DNA of 64,000 bases. It comes from Methanosphaerula subterraneus (GTDB lineage: Archaea; Halobacteriota; Methanomicrobia; Methanomicrobiales; Methanospirillaceae). Of this stretch, positions 34,204 to 42,095 are shown piece by piece. The position numbers and the translations under genes were made by a program. The notes under the pieces were generated by a model. The model was given only the letters and a program-made list of their open reading frames with translations, was not told where the DNA came from and searched no databases. How positions within the stretch are numbered: position 1 is the first letter of the stretch; each line of letters begins with the position of its first letter. The stretch covers positions 1,674,001 through 1,738,000 of the forward strand of contig NZ_CP170508.1 of NCBI RefSeq assembly GCF_052055875.1. The letters are read 5' to 3'.

Positions 34204-35277
34204 ATGGAGATTTCTCTGATCACTGAAGATCAGAAACTATTGCTTCTCATAGGGGCGATCTTCATCGCGATTATCATCGCATTATGGCCGCTCATGACCG
34301 TGTTCGTCTGGTCGGTCGCCCTTGCAGTTGTGCTCATGCCGCTCCACAAAGAGTTTTCACGCAGAGTGAAGCCGTCCCTGTCCGCCATGGTGATTACCTT
34401 CGGGGTGCTCCTTGCGATCATGCTGGTGGTGTCGACTGCAACGATCGTGATCTATGCCGATATCGAGTATATCGGAATCATGGCTGCCACGCTGGTCAAG
34501 GGCTTCAGCCAGACTGTCTTTGCCACCTTCCTGCCCACGTTCACCACAGAACAGCTCTCCAATATGCCCCACACGCTCATCGAGATGCTGCTCAATACCC
34601 TCCTCTCACTCACCGCGAACCCGGGCCTCCTCCTTCTCCAGGTCATCATCCTCTTCCTCTCACTTTCGATGCTGATCTATTATGGTGAAGAGGTCTGGGC
34701 TTCGGTGACACAGAACCTCTCCCCCAAACTGTCGGCTGCCGTGGGGAAGATGTCGGAGATCACGGGAAACACAATCTATTCCCTTATTGTGATCCAGATA
34801 TCGGCAGCTCTCCTCTCATTTCTCCTCGCCATCCCGTTTTTTACCCTGTTGGGCTACGGGCACGAACTCCTGTTTGCCACCATGATCGGTTTTGCGATGC
34901 TGATTCCTCTCATCGGCGCCCAGTTGTTTCTGCTCTTTTTTATTCTCTACATGGTCGCCCTGGGAGACATCAAGAGTGCAGTCATCACCATGTTCATCGG
35001 ATACCCTCTTTTGAGCGGCTGGATTGACCTCTATTACCGCCCGGTGATGATGAGAAGACGGGTGGGGGTCCATCCCGTGTTTATGATCATTGGTATCTTC
35101 GCCGGTGTCCCATTCATGGGAGTGATTGGTTTTATCCTCGGTCCGGTGCTCATGGCCCTCGCGGTGACCGGCTATACTATCTATATCAAACAGATGGGCG
35201 TGGCGGCGGGAGACCATGCCCCCCCTGATGGGATCTATCCGTTGATCATACAATCCCCTGAAGACGAGGAGAGATGA
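34204..35277 (+). CDS. AI-2E family transporter (UPF0118)
   Basis: 357-residue integral membrane protein of the AI-2 exporter/PerM family. About eight hydrophobic helices; a long soluble loop near residues 80-140; conserved LIGAQLFLLFFILYMVALGD and RPVMMRRRVGVHPVFMIIGIF, with a GVPFMGVIGFILGPVL C-terminal helix pair. Substrate in archaea unknown; the family includes quorum-signal exporters and Na+/H+ antiporters. It lies in a low-density region between pseudogenes and the tRNA. Confidence 0.88.
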   Translation: MEISLITEDQKLLLLIGAIFIAIIIALWPLMTVFVWSVALAVVLMPLHKEFSRRVKPSLSAMVITFGVLLAIMLVVSTATIVIYADIEYIGIMAATLVKGFSQTVFATFLPTFTTEQLSNMPHTLIEMLLNTLLSLTANPGLLLLQVIILFLSLSMLIYYGEEVWASVTQNLSPKLSAAVGKMSEITGNTIYSLIVIQISAALLSFLLAIPFFTLLGYGHELLFATMIGFAMLIPLIGAQLFLLFFILYMVALGDIKSAVITMFIGYPLLSGWIDLYYRPVMMRRRVGVHPVFMIIGIFAGVPFMGVIGFILGPVLMALAVTGYTIYIKQMGVAAGDHAPPDGIYPLIIQSPEDEER

Positions 35278-35459
35278 TGCCCGGCGGATAAAGGAGACGT
35301 GCTGACATCAGATCACGACAAGCTCCATATCATGGGACTCAGAGGCATGGAGTTCGGTGCGGGGCATAAAGGGATCAGGAAATTTTTGCCAGTAAATTAT
35401 TCTATAAATATTCCCGGCGACAATGATAGTATGTCAAAGTCACAATTGTGAATGGCCAT

Positions 35460-35530
35460 GCCAGGGTGGCGGAAAGGCTACGCGGCTGATTGCAGATCAG
35501 CATATCCCGGTTCGATTCCGGGCCATGGCT
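35460..35530 (+). tRNA. tRNA-Cys (GCA anticodon)
   Basis: 71-nt cloverleaf: acceptor GCCAGGG/CCATGGC, D stem GCGG/ACGC, anticodon stem GCTGA/TCAGC with loop TTGCAGA (GCA at loop positions 3-5), T stem CCCGG/CCGGG with loop TTCGATT, discriminator T, no encoded CCA. The acceptor stem has one mismatch, G5 against A68. A TATA-like CTATAAATATT about 55 nt upstream would give a short 5' leader. It is the only tRNA found in the window. Confidence 0.9.
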
Positions 35531-35724
35531 CTCTTATGATACCCGACTGATCTTCAGGATCAACGATTCAGTTATTCTTCTGCAACCGGTTCTCCCATTC
35601 ATCGTCCTGGTGCGATCACGGGTTCTCTTTAAGAAGCGGCAAAAAAAGCCAAAAAATCACGCTCTAAATAATGGGCCACCCCATGCTGTACCATCCATTC
35701 ACGGTCGTGAATGCGAAATGAAGC

Positions 35725-36042
35725 ATGAAATCGAAACAAAATAAACTCGTTATTTCGGCGATTACCCTCTGGATCCTCACGCTGATCCTCACGGTATCCG
35801 TATTCGCTGAAAAAGCACACGAGGGGCACCTACCGGAGAGGAATGACCGGGGTGTAGCGGTATTGATCGCCCTCCTGGGAATCTCCAGCGGGCTCTTCAC
35901 CCGGATCCGTCCCGCGTCATTACCTGCCAGCAAATATACTGATTGGCACTCAGACAACGAATATCGTATCAAACATTCTTCATCACGGTGTTCCGCAGAC
36001 CAGATGATGATGGCACCCGGCACCGCCATGCCATGTATGTGA
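35725..36042 (+). CDS. Small predicted membrane protein, unrecognised
   Basis: 105 residues; one clear N-terminal hydrophobic segment (LVISAITLWILTLILTVSVFA) and a second weaker one (RGVAVLIALLGISSGLF). The C-terminal third is hydrophilic with no family resemblance. Two T-tracts follow at 36120-36140. Could be a real short gene or a remnant; no homologue recognised. Confidence 0.45.
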   Translation: MKSKQNKLVISAITLWILTLILTVSVFAEKAHEGHLPERNDRGVAVLIALLGISSGLFTRIRPASLPASKYTDWHSDNEYRIKHSSSRCSADQMMMAPGTAMPCM

Positions 36043-36119
36043 TAGAGTACCGAAAGTCCCCGGGGGAATGAATGGGGGAATATATCAGACAGGATGTGAG
36101 CCCATCCGGTTCCCGGGTA

Positions 36120-36140
36120 TTTTTTTTAGGATCTTTTTTT
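36120..36140 (+). terminator. Tandem oligo-T tracts
   Basis: Eight T (36120-36127) and seven T (36134-36140) within 21 bp, downstream of the small membrane-protein frame. On the plus strand this is a good archaeal terminator; it would have no such role for the minus-strand fdhD. Confidence 0.4.
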
Positions 36141-36214
36141 CGTATACAGGCAGCTCCCGGTCGGGTCGTTCCAGGCGAGGGCAGGGCCGGCGCCTCTGGC
36201 GCATATCGGACCGG

Positions 36215-37021
36215 TCACTCTGATGAGAACCTGATGCGATGGGCCCCGGTATAGAGGGTCATCCTGGGGGGTCGGACAAAACCGGCGAGCGTCATGTTGG
36301 CCTTCGCTGCAAACTCAATGCCGCCGGCAAATGCGGCATTGTTGCTGACCATCACCGGGATGCCCGCCCGGTAGGCCTTCGCGACCATGTCGACCGGGAG
36401 CCGGCCTGAGCAGACGAGGTAGCAGCGGCAAAGGTCAATCCCCTGCAAAAGGGCGATGCCGACGGCCTTGTCCACCGTCGTATGCCGTCCCATATCCTCA
36501 ACACCGCAGACCACCTCCCCGTTCTCCCGGATGATCAGGCTGCAGTGCATCCCCCCAGTCCGCTTCCAGATGACCGAATAGTCGTTGACCCGGCCCATGG
36601 AGTCGAGAATCGTATCCGCCTTCAGGAGGAGACCATTGGGAAGCGGAGCGACCTCACCGGCCGGGAGCAGGTCACGGCAGGGTCCCCCTGAACTGTTCTT
36701 CGAGAACCGCCCGGTTGAGGTATCTCCAGGGCAGCACAGGGCAGTGACCCTGATCTCAGGCAGGTCGATGCTGATGCCGGTGATCTGCTCCAGAGAACTG
36801 ATATACCCTTCACAGATCAGATGTCCGGCGGCGAACGCCTCGAGATCTGTCGGCGTGATCGAGAGGTCGCCGATGACGACGTCATTGAGTGAGAGGATGA
36901 CCCGCGATTCTGTACATACCTCCACGGTCGTCTCACTGACCTGATCGCCGCTGACCCTGATGACCGGAAATTCCCGGGTCACCCCCGGAATATACCCCTG
37001 ATGATGATTCATAATCACCAT
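36215..37021 (-). CDS. fdhD: Formate dehydrogenase accessory sulfurtransferase FdhD
   Basis: 268-residue FdhD, which transfers sulfur from a cysteine desulfurase to the molybdenum/tungsten bis-MGD cofactor of formate dehydrogenase. Seen: SLNDVVIGDLSITPTDLEAFAAGHLICEGYI, GMHCSLIIRENGEVVCGVEDMGRHTTVDKAVG, and VCSGRLPVDMVAKAYRAGIPVMVSNNA segments in family order. The usual CxxC loop appears reduced to a single Cys (SSGGPCRD near residue 116), the catalytic one in part of the family. The first Met is at 37021; MNHHQGY at 37012 is an alternative. No formate dehydrogenase gene is in the window. Confidence 0.92.
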   Translation of the reverse strand: MVIMNHHQGYIPGVTREFPVIRVSGDQVSETTVEVCTESRVILSLNDVVIGDLSITPTDLEAFAAGHLICEGYISSLEQITGISIDLPEIRVTALCCPGDTSTGRFSKNSSGGPCRDLLPAGEVAPLPNGLLLKADTILDSMGRVNDYSVIWKRTGGMHCSLIIRENGEVVCGVEDMGRHTTVDKAVGIALLQGIDLCRCYLVCSGRLPVDMVAKAYRAGIPVMVSNNAAFAGGIEFAAKANMTLAGFVRPPRMTLYTGAHRIRFSSE

Positions 37022-37188
37022 ACCATTGGATCAGGAGCATAGTAAGGATGATGTCGAGGACCCGGTCTGGATTCCGGCCTCCAGGTTTCGGGGCCAGGTC
37101 ATCCCATCAACCGGTCGCTGATACCTCATAATGATGGACGTGCCAGGCGAATCCCCTCGGAAGCTCACGCACCGACACCATCCATGCG

Positions 37189-37422
37189 TTGAATGAGAGA
37201 TCTGATAAAATTGATATGGTCACCGGGAACGCGATATCACTCATCAGCAGGATTCGGGAAGAGGCAAACCAGTATATAATCACCGAACTGAACGAGCACG
37301 GGATTGAGAAACTGGTTCCATCTCACGGGGATATCTCTCATCATCTCTTCATTGAAGAACGATGTACCATTTTTGTGCCATGTTCAGCAACGATCTCCCG
37401 GGTAATAGAGCAGAGAGACTGA
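37189..37422 (+). pseudogene. Probable truncated MarR-type regulator
   Basis: 77-residue frame. The part ISRIREEANQYIITELNEHG and LVPSHGDISHHLF matches the N-terminal helix and start of the winged-helix domain of archaeal MarR regulators. After IEERC the sequence no longer fits: the recognition helix and wing are missing and the frame stops. Likely a fragment left by deletion. The oxidase-like gene starts 30 bp later. Confidence 0.5.
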
Positions 37423-37452
37423 TGGACAGGTAAAAAATTCCGGCGCAGAAGT

Positions 37453-37854
37453 ATGAGAGAGATTGTATCATTATTTCAGGAAAACCCAGTGGTAAACCGT
37501 GCCACCGTTGATGATGGAAAGCCACGGGTCAGACCTGTCCAGTTCATGCTGGAAGAAAGCGGGCGGCTGTATTTCTGTACCGCGAACACCAAGAACATGT
37601 ACCGACAGTTTAAGGATGATCCATCGGTTGAGATCTGTTCGATCTCTAAGGAGTATGCCACGATGCGGATCAGTGGTGACGGTGGATTCAGTGATGACCG
37701 ATCGATCAAAGAGCGGATCATCGCCGGGAGTGATCTGGTGAAGAGTATCTATCAGAAGGCGGATAATCCAATCTTTGATATTTTTTATATCGAGCACGGA
37801 ACCGGGAATGTGGTCGACTCACCCGGTCTGCCGGCCCAAGAAAGGGAGTTCTAA
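37453..37854 (+). CDS. Pyridoxamine 5'-phosphate oxidase-like flavoprotein
   Basis: 133 residues, FMN-binding split-barrel family. Seen: DDGKPRVRPVQFMLEESGRLYFCTANTKNMYRQFKDDP, the FMN phosphate-binding pattern, and VEICSISKEYATMRISG. Members of this short group reduce small substrates with F420 or flavin; true PNPOx activity is unlikely at this size. The MarR-type fragment upstream may be the remains of its regulator. Confidence 0.85.
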   Translation: MREIVSLFQENPVVNRATVDDGKPRVRPVQFMLEESGRLYFCTANTKNMYRQFKDDPSVEICSISKEYATMRISGDGGFSDDRSIKERIIAGSDLVKSIYQKADNPIFDIFYIEHGTGNVVDSPGLPAQEREF

Positions 37855-38136
37855 CCGGCCGGCAGAGACCGACCATTTTTATCTCCCTCTGGAGCGATTC
37901 AACCCCCACACTCCTGAGGCCTTCAGCATCTCTGATCTGGGAGTTGATCGGATTGAAGGATGCTTCAATCTCCGCACCGGAGTTTGTGCTTCTTCTCAAA
38001 GTTCGTCGCCACTCCCTTTGCGAAACAGAAGAGGAGGAGCTCAGAGTTCTCCGATGTCAGAGCCTCTCAGGGAAAAAACCAAGTAGTACGTGCTCTTTCA
38101 TATGACCTGACACCGGGGTCCAGAGATGCTTCTCCT
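37855..38136 (+). other. 282-bp leader region of the P-type ATPase gene
   Basis: No gene recognised. TATA-like CATTTTTATC near 37877-37886 could start a long untranslated leader of about 230 nt. The sequence can fold locally (TGAAGGATGCTTCA near 37965), but I cannot identify a known magnesium riboswitch class. Confidence 0.3.
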
Positions 38137-40722
38137 ATGAGTACTGACTTAAAAAAAGATGCACAATCTGGTACGAACCTCCACACCCTCCCGATCGAAG
38201 ACCTGTTCCTGGCGCTCAACTCGTCTGCACAGGGACTGACCACAGAAAATGCCGAAGCGCAGAGACTGCAGTATGGACGGAATGATATCTCAAGTAAGAA
38301 AAAGGAGTCGGTGATCCTCCAGTTTCTGAAACAGTTCACCAATCCCCTCGTTCTCATCCTGCTCTTTGCCGCTCTCATCTCAATCGCTGTTGGCGAGGTC
38401 ACCAATGCAGCGATCATCATCAGTATCATTCTGATCAGTGTCATACTCGATTTTTTCCAGAGATACAGGGCTGAAAATGCTGCAGCGTTGCTGACAAAAA
38501 AGATCATAGCCCGGGCACGTGTGCAGAGGGATGAAAAGGAGGAGGAGATCCCTATTGTCGACCTGGTCCCAGGGGACCTTATCTCCCTCACAGCAGGGGA
38601 CATGATCCCTGCTGATGCCCGGTTGCTCACAGCACGGGATTTTTTTGTCAATGAATCGTCACTGACCGGTGAACCGTATCCGGTCTCCAAGAGTGAAACG
38701 CTTCTGGACCCCGACAAGCCTCTGGCCCAGGCAGAGAATTATGTATTTCTCGGAACCTCGGTCATCAGCGGAACTGCCCGGGCCATCATAACGAAAACCG
38801 GCCTCTTCACCGAATACGGAAAGATAGCGAAGACGCTGGTTGAGCGACCTCCGGAGACCGATTTTGAACACGGCCTCAAACAGTTCAGTTACCTGATGTC
38901 AAAATTTGTCTTCAGCCTCGTCATCCTGGTATTCTTCGTCAATGCACTCTATAAGCAGGACATCCTCCAATCACTTCTCTTCTCTGTTGCTCTCGCCGTC
39001 GGCATGACCCCCGAACTCCTCCCGATGATCCTGTCCTTGAATATGACAAAAGGAGCCATCGCCATGTCAGCGAAGGGGGCCATCGTCAAGCATCCAGAAT
39101 CGATCCAGAACTTCGGAAGCATGGATGTACTCTGTACTGATAAGACCGGCACGTTGACAGATAACAGGATCGCCCTCATAAAACATCTGGATCCAGACGG
39201 AAATGATAACGAAAAGGTCCTGCTCTTCTCCTATATCAACAGTTACTTCCATACCGGCCTGAAAAATCCCCTTGACGAGGCGATCATTGCATTTCAGCCT
39301 GAGGACACAGGAAAGTATCAGAAGATAGATGAAATCCCCTTCGATTTCATCCGCCGGAGAACCTCTGTCGCGGTATCCGGAGCATCAGGTCACCTGCTGA
39401 TCACAAAGGGGGCACCTGAGGAGACCCTGGCGATATGTACCTCTGTGGAAAGAGATGGTGCTGTCACCCGGTTGACCGATGCAGACCGGGAAGAGATCCT
39501 TGGTCTCTATAAGAAACAGAGCAGGGATGGATTCCGGACGCTCGCGGTATGTTACCGTACTCTGACAGGGGATCAGAATCATTATACAACCAGTGATGAG
39601 CAGGATATGACCATGGTAGGGCTCGTCACCTTCATCGACCCCCCGAAAGAGAGTGCAAAGGAATCGGTGGCGTTACTCTCCGCATCCGGTGTAGAACTGA
39701 AGATCCTCACCGGAGACGACGAACTCGTAACTCGGAAGACCTGTGAACTGATCGGCCTAGCGGTAAGGGGTGTACTCTCGGGTGATCAGATAGAGCATAT
39801 GGACCAGGAGACCCTCTCGCGAGTAGTGGGGAATATCACGATCTTCTCCAGGATGACACCGGTCCAGAAGAACCGGGTCATGAACTCTCTGAAACGAAAC
39901 GGCCATGTCGTCGGCTATATGGGTGACGGCATCAACGACGCCCCGTCGATCAGAGAGGCCGATGTCGGGATTTCGGTTGAAAACGCGGTGGATATCGCAA
40001 AGGAATCGGCAGACATAATTCTCCTTGAAAATGATCTCCGGATCCTGCACGAAGGAGTGCTTGAAGGGAGGAAGACATTCGGCAATACGATGAAGTATAT
40101 TCTGATGGGGACAAGTTCGAACTTCGGGAATATGTTCAGTGTAGCCGGGGCATCCTTCTTCCTCGGGTTCCTTCCCATGCTCCCTATTCAGATACTGCTC
40201 AATAATCTCCTCTATGATATATCAGAATCATCCATTCCGACCGATAACGTGGATGAATCCTACATCAGCACACCAAAGAAATGGGATATAGAGTTCATTA
40301 AAAAGTTTATCTTTGTATTTGGCCCGATCAGTTCGATCTTCGATTTCATCACATTCTTTATTCTGCTCTTCATCTTCAAAGCCGATGCAGCACTCTTTCA
40401 GACCGCATGGTTCATCGAATCGATCTGCACCCAGACGCTGATCATCTTTGTGATCAGGACCAGGATCGTTCCCTTCTATAAGAGCAGACCGAGCAAGCTC
40501 CTCCTTGCGAGTACCCTGTCCATTGTGGCCATCGCCTGCATAGTGCCCTTCACGATCATAGGCAGTATCTTTGGTTTTGTACACCCTCCTGTTTCATTCT
40601 TTGCAGTACTTGCCGGACTTTTACTCGGGTATCTCATCCTCGTTGAGGTGACGAAAAAATGGTTCTACACCAAATATTCCCTCTTTATTGAGAGAAAGAG
40701 AGGAATACCCAACTCCCAGTAA
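38137..40722 (+). CDS. mgtA: P-type ATPase, MgtA-like (P3B) cation transporter
   Basis: 861-residue P-type ATPase in the MgtA/MgtB magnesium branch. Seen: N-terminal cation-ATPase domain (LNSSAQGLTTENAEAQRLQYG), actuator motif ESSLTGEP, phospho-acceptor Asp335 in CTDKTGTLT, nucleotide-domain KGAPEE, hinge MGDGINDAPSIREADVGISV, ten-helix layout and the MgtA-type LLNNLLYDISESSIPTDNVD after M6 start. Mg2+ is the probable substrate by family. Start ATG 38137 (MSTDLKKDAQ) is preferred; the frame is open to 37960 but that stretch lacks family similarity. Its A+T content is higher than neighbours, hinting at a different history. Confidence 0.9.
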   Translation: MSTDLKKDAQSGTNLHTLPIEDLFLALNSSAQGLTTENAEAQRLQYGRNDISSKKKESVILQFLKQFTNPLVLILLFAALISIAVGEVTNAAIIISIILISVILDFFQRYRAENAAALLTKKIIARARVQRDEKEEEIPIVDLVPGDLISLTAGDMIPADARLLTARDFFVNESSLTGEPYPVSKSETLLDPDKPLAQAENYVFLGTSVISGTARAIITKTGLFTEYGKIAKTLVERPPETDFEHGLKQFSYLMSKFVFSLVILVFFVNALYKQDILQSLLFSVALAVGMTPELLPMILSLNMTKGAIAMSAKGAIVKHPESIQNFGSMDVLCTDKTGTLTDNRIALIKHLDPDGNDNEKVLLFSYINSYFHTGLKNPLDEAIIAFQPEDTGKYQKIDEIPFDFIRRRTSVAVSGASGHLLITKGAPEETLAICTSVERDGAVTRLTDADREEILGLYKKQSRDGFRTLAVCYRTLTGDQNHYTTSDEQDMTMVGLVTFIDPPKESAKESVALLSASGVELKILTGDDELVTRKTCELIGLAVRGVLSGDQIEHMDQETLSRVVGNITIFSRMTPVQKNRVMNSLKRNGHVVGYMGDGINDAPSIREADVGISVENAVDIAKESADIILLENDLRILHEGVLEGRKTFGNTMKYILMGTSSNFGNMFSVAGASFFLGFLPMLPIQILLNNLLYDISESSIPTDNVDESYISTPKKWDIEFIKKFIFVFGPISSIFDFITFFILLFIFKADAALFQTAWFIESICTQTLIIFVIRTRIVPFYKSRPSKLLLASTLSIVAIACIVPFTIIGSIFGFVHPPVSFFAVLAGLLLGYLILVEVTKKWFYTKYSLFIERKRGIPNSQ

Positions 40723-40798
40723 TAGTATTCAACCATACGATCCGGTATCTTAATCCCATAAGGTATCGTTGAAAGAACAGACCATTGAGGTGGTCTGT

Positions 40799-41452
40799 AT
40801 GGCACGAGTACTACAACATCACATGCAGAGTATGACCATTCTGCTGATCCTGATCCTGGCCTGCCTGATGATGGCAGCCGGGTGCACTTCATCGAATCCT
40901 CAGACGACGACAACGACATCGGCCACGACCATGGCAGCAGCGCAGTCTTCTGCTGCAGCCGGAACGACGCCAGCAGCTCAGGCGGCAGCACAGAGCGGCA
41001 CGTCAGGTCAGGCCGTGGACGTCAAGACGCTGAACGCCCTCTTCCCCCCGGCACCTGCCGGCTGGGTGATCGATCAGCAGCCGGTCGGGTCGACCAGGCT
41101 GGACCAGGATAACCATGCCTGGACCTCGTCGACGGCGAGTTACACCAGCACCGCAAACAAAGAGACAACTGCCGCGGTTACCTACCAGGACACGGCAGGT
41201 AGACCGGTTGGGTTCAAGACCATCTGGAGTAGTTTTAAAGACGCAGAGACCAGCGACGGATATTTCAAGAGTACAACCGTGAAGGGAAATCCGGCATGGG
41301 AGACGCACTCCATAGCAGGAAAGACCTTTGGGACCTGGGTCTCTGTGAACGATCGGTTCATGGTGTATGTCAATATCCAGAACGGCACGAAAGCAGACTA
41401 TGACGCCATCATCAATGCCATCGATTTCACCGGCATTGCAGCCCTGAAGTAA
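40799..41452 (+). CDS. Secreted lipoprotein, Thr/Ala-rich stalk
   Basis: 217 residues. Signal peptide with lipobox: hydrophobic MTILLILILACLMM then AAGC. After the lipid-modified Cys comes a Thr/Ser/Ala linker of about 45 residues, then a compact domain of about 150 residues (TLNALFPPAPAGWVIDQQPV, NPAWETHSIAGKTFGTWVSV). Probably anchored on the outer face of the cytoplasmic membrane. Start ATG 40799 has TGAGGTGGT upstream. Function not recognised. Confidence 0.8.
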   Translation: MARVLQHHMQSMTILLILILACLMMAAGCTSSNPQTTTTTSATTMAAAQSSAAAGTTPAAQAAAQSGTSGQAVDVKTLNALFPPAPAGWVIDQQPVGSTRLDQDNHAWTSSTASYTSTANKETTAAVTYQDTAGRPVGFKTIWSSFKDAETSDGYFKSTTVKGNPAWETHSIAGKTFGTWVSVNDRFMVYVNIQNGTKADYDAIINAIDFTGIAALK

Positions 41453-41667
41453 ATAAGATTACATAAAATTTTGTTGCTATTCGGGCATATCCCTTTTTTC
41501 CCCTATGAACTCATCGCAGCCTCATCGTTATGGGCAAACATGAGGAATCTGAAAGGATGATGAAGATCAAAGGATGATCCTCACCTGGATTGACAGGATA
41601 CCAGGGATGGAGGGACTGTTACCCAGATTACTTATCCATATAAACCCATTCATGTATGATCGGCTGT

Positions 41668-41877
41668 ATGAAATTAACAGATAGTGAATATCTCAAGGAA
41701 ATCACCCCTGATATCATCGCCAGGAATTCTGACCCGGAGATGATATCCCGGTTACTGGAGATCATTGAAGATCTGCAGAACGAGGTGAAACGTTTGAAGA
41801 GGACGCAGGGTCTTGATCTGGTAAAGGGCAGGAGACAGAAACCTATGAACTACATTCCCGGCAAAGATAAGATCTAA
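41668..41877 (+). CDS. Small hypothetical protein with coiled coil
   Basis: 69 residues from ATG 41668 (MKLTDSEYLKEITPD); ATG 41656 is an in-frame alternative. The segment PEMISRLLEIIEDLQNEVKRLK has heptad-like hydrophobic spacing and should form a short coiled coil; the tail is basic. No family recognised. A TATA-like CCATATAAACCC at about 41636-41646 lies 25-30 bp upstream. Confidence 0.55.
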   Translation: MKLTDSEYLKEITPDIIARNSDPEMISRLLEIIEDLQNEVKRLKRTQGLDLVKGRRQKPMNYIPGKDKI

Positions 41878-42095
41878 GATCGGATCGATTCTTTTTTACG
41901 ATCAGAGCGGCAGAGAGCCCACACATTTTGTCGTGGGAGTGATCACGAGATTCAGGTCAGATATACCAGGTGGTCTCTCATAATCTGCACAATTCCCTCA
42001 ATTCCACGGGACAAAACGCCTATACCGATTTATCGTTAAAAACCTGACAGGTAAAAAAGCCGTTGCCCCTCGGGTGATCAGCAAAGAAAGGGGAG

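Noticed and set aside
35490..35744. 84-codon frame overlapping the tRNA-Cys
   Set aside because: It begins inside the tRNA and has no family resemblance or ribosome binding site.
37718..37999. Minus-strand frame near 37.9 kb as a transposase or chemoreceptor remnant
   Set aside because: The match is only impressionistic; no motif could be pinned down.
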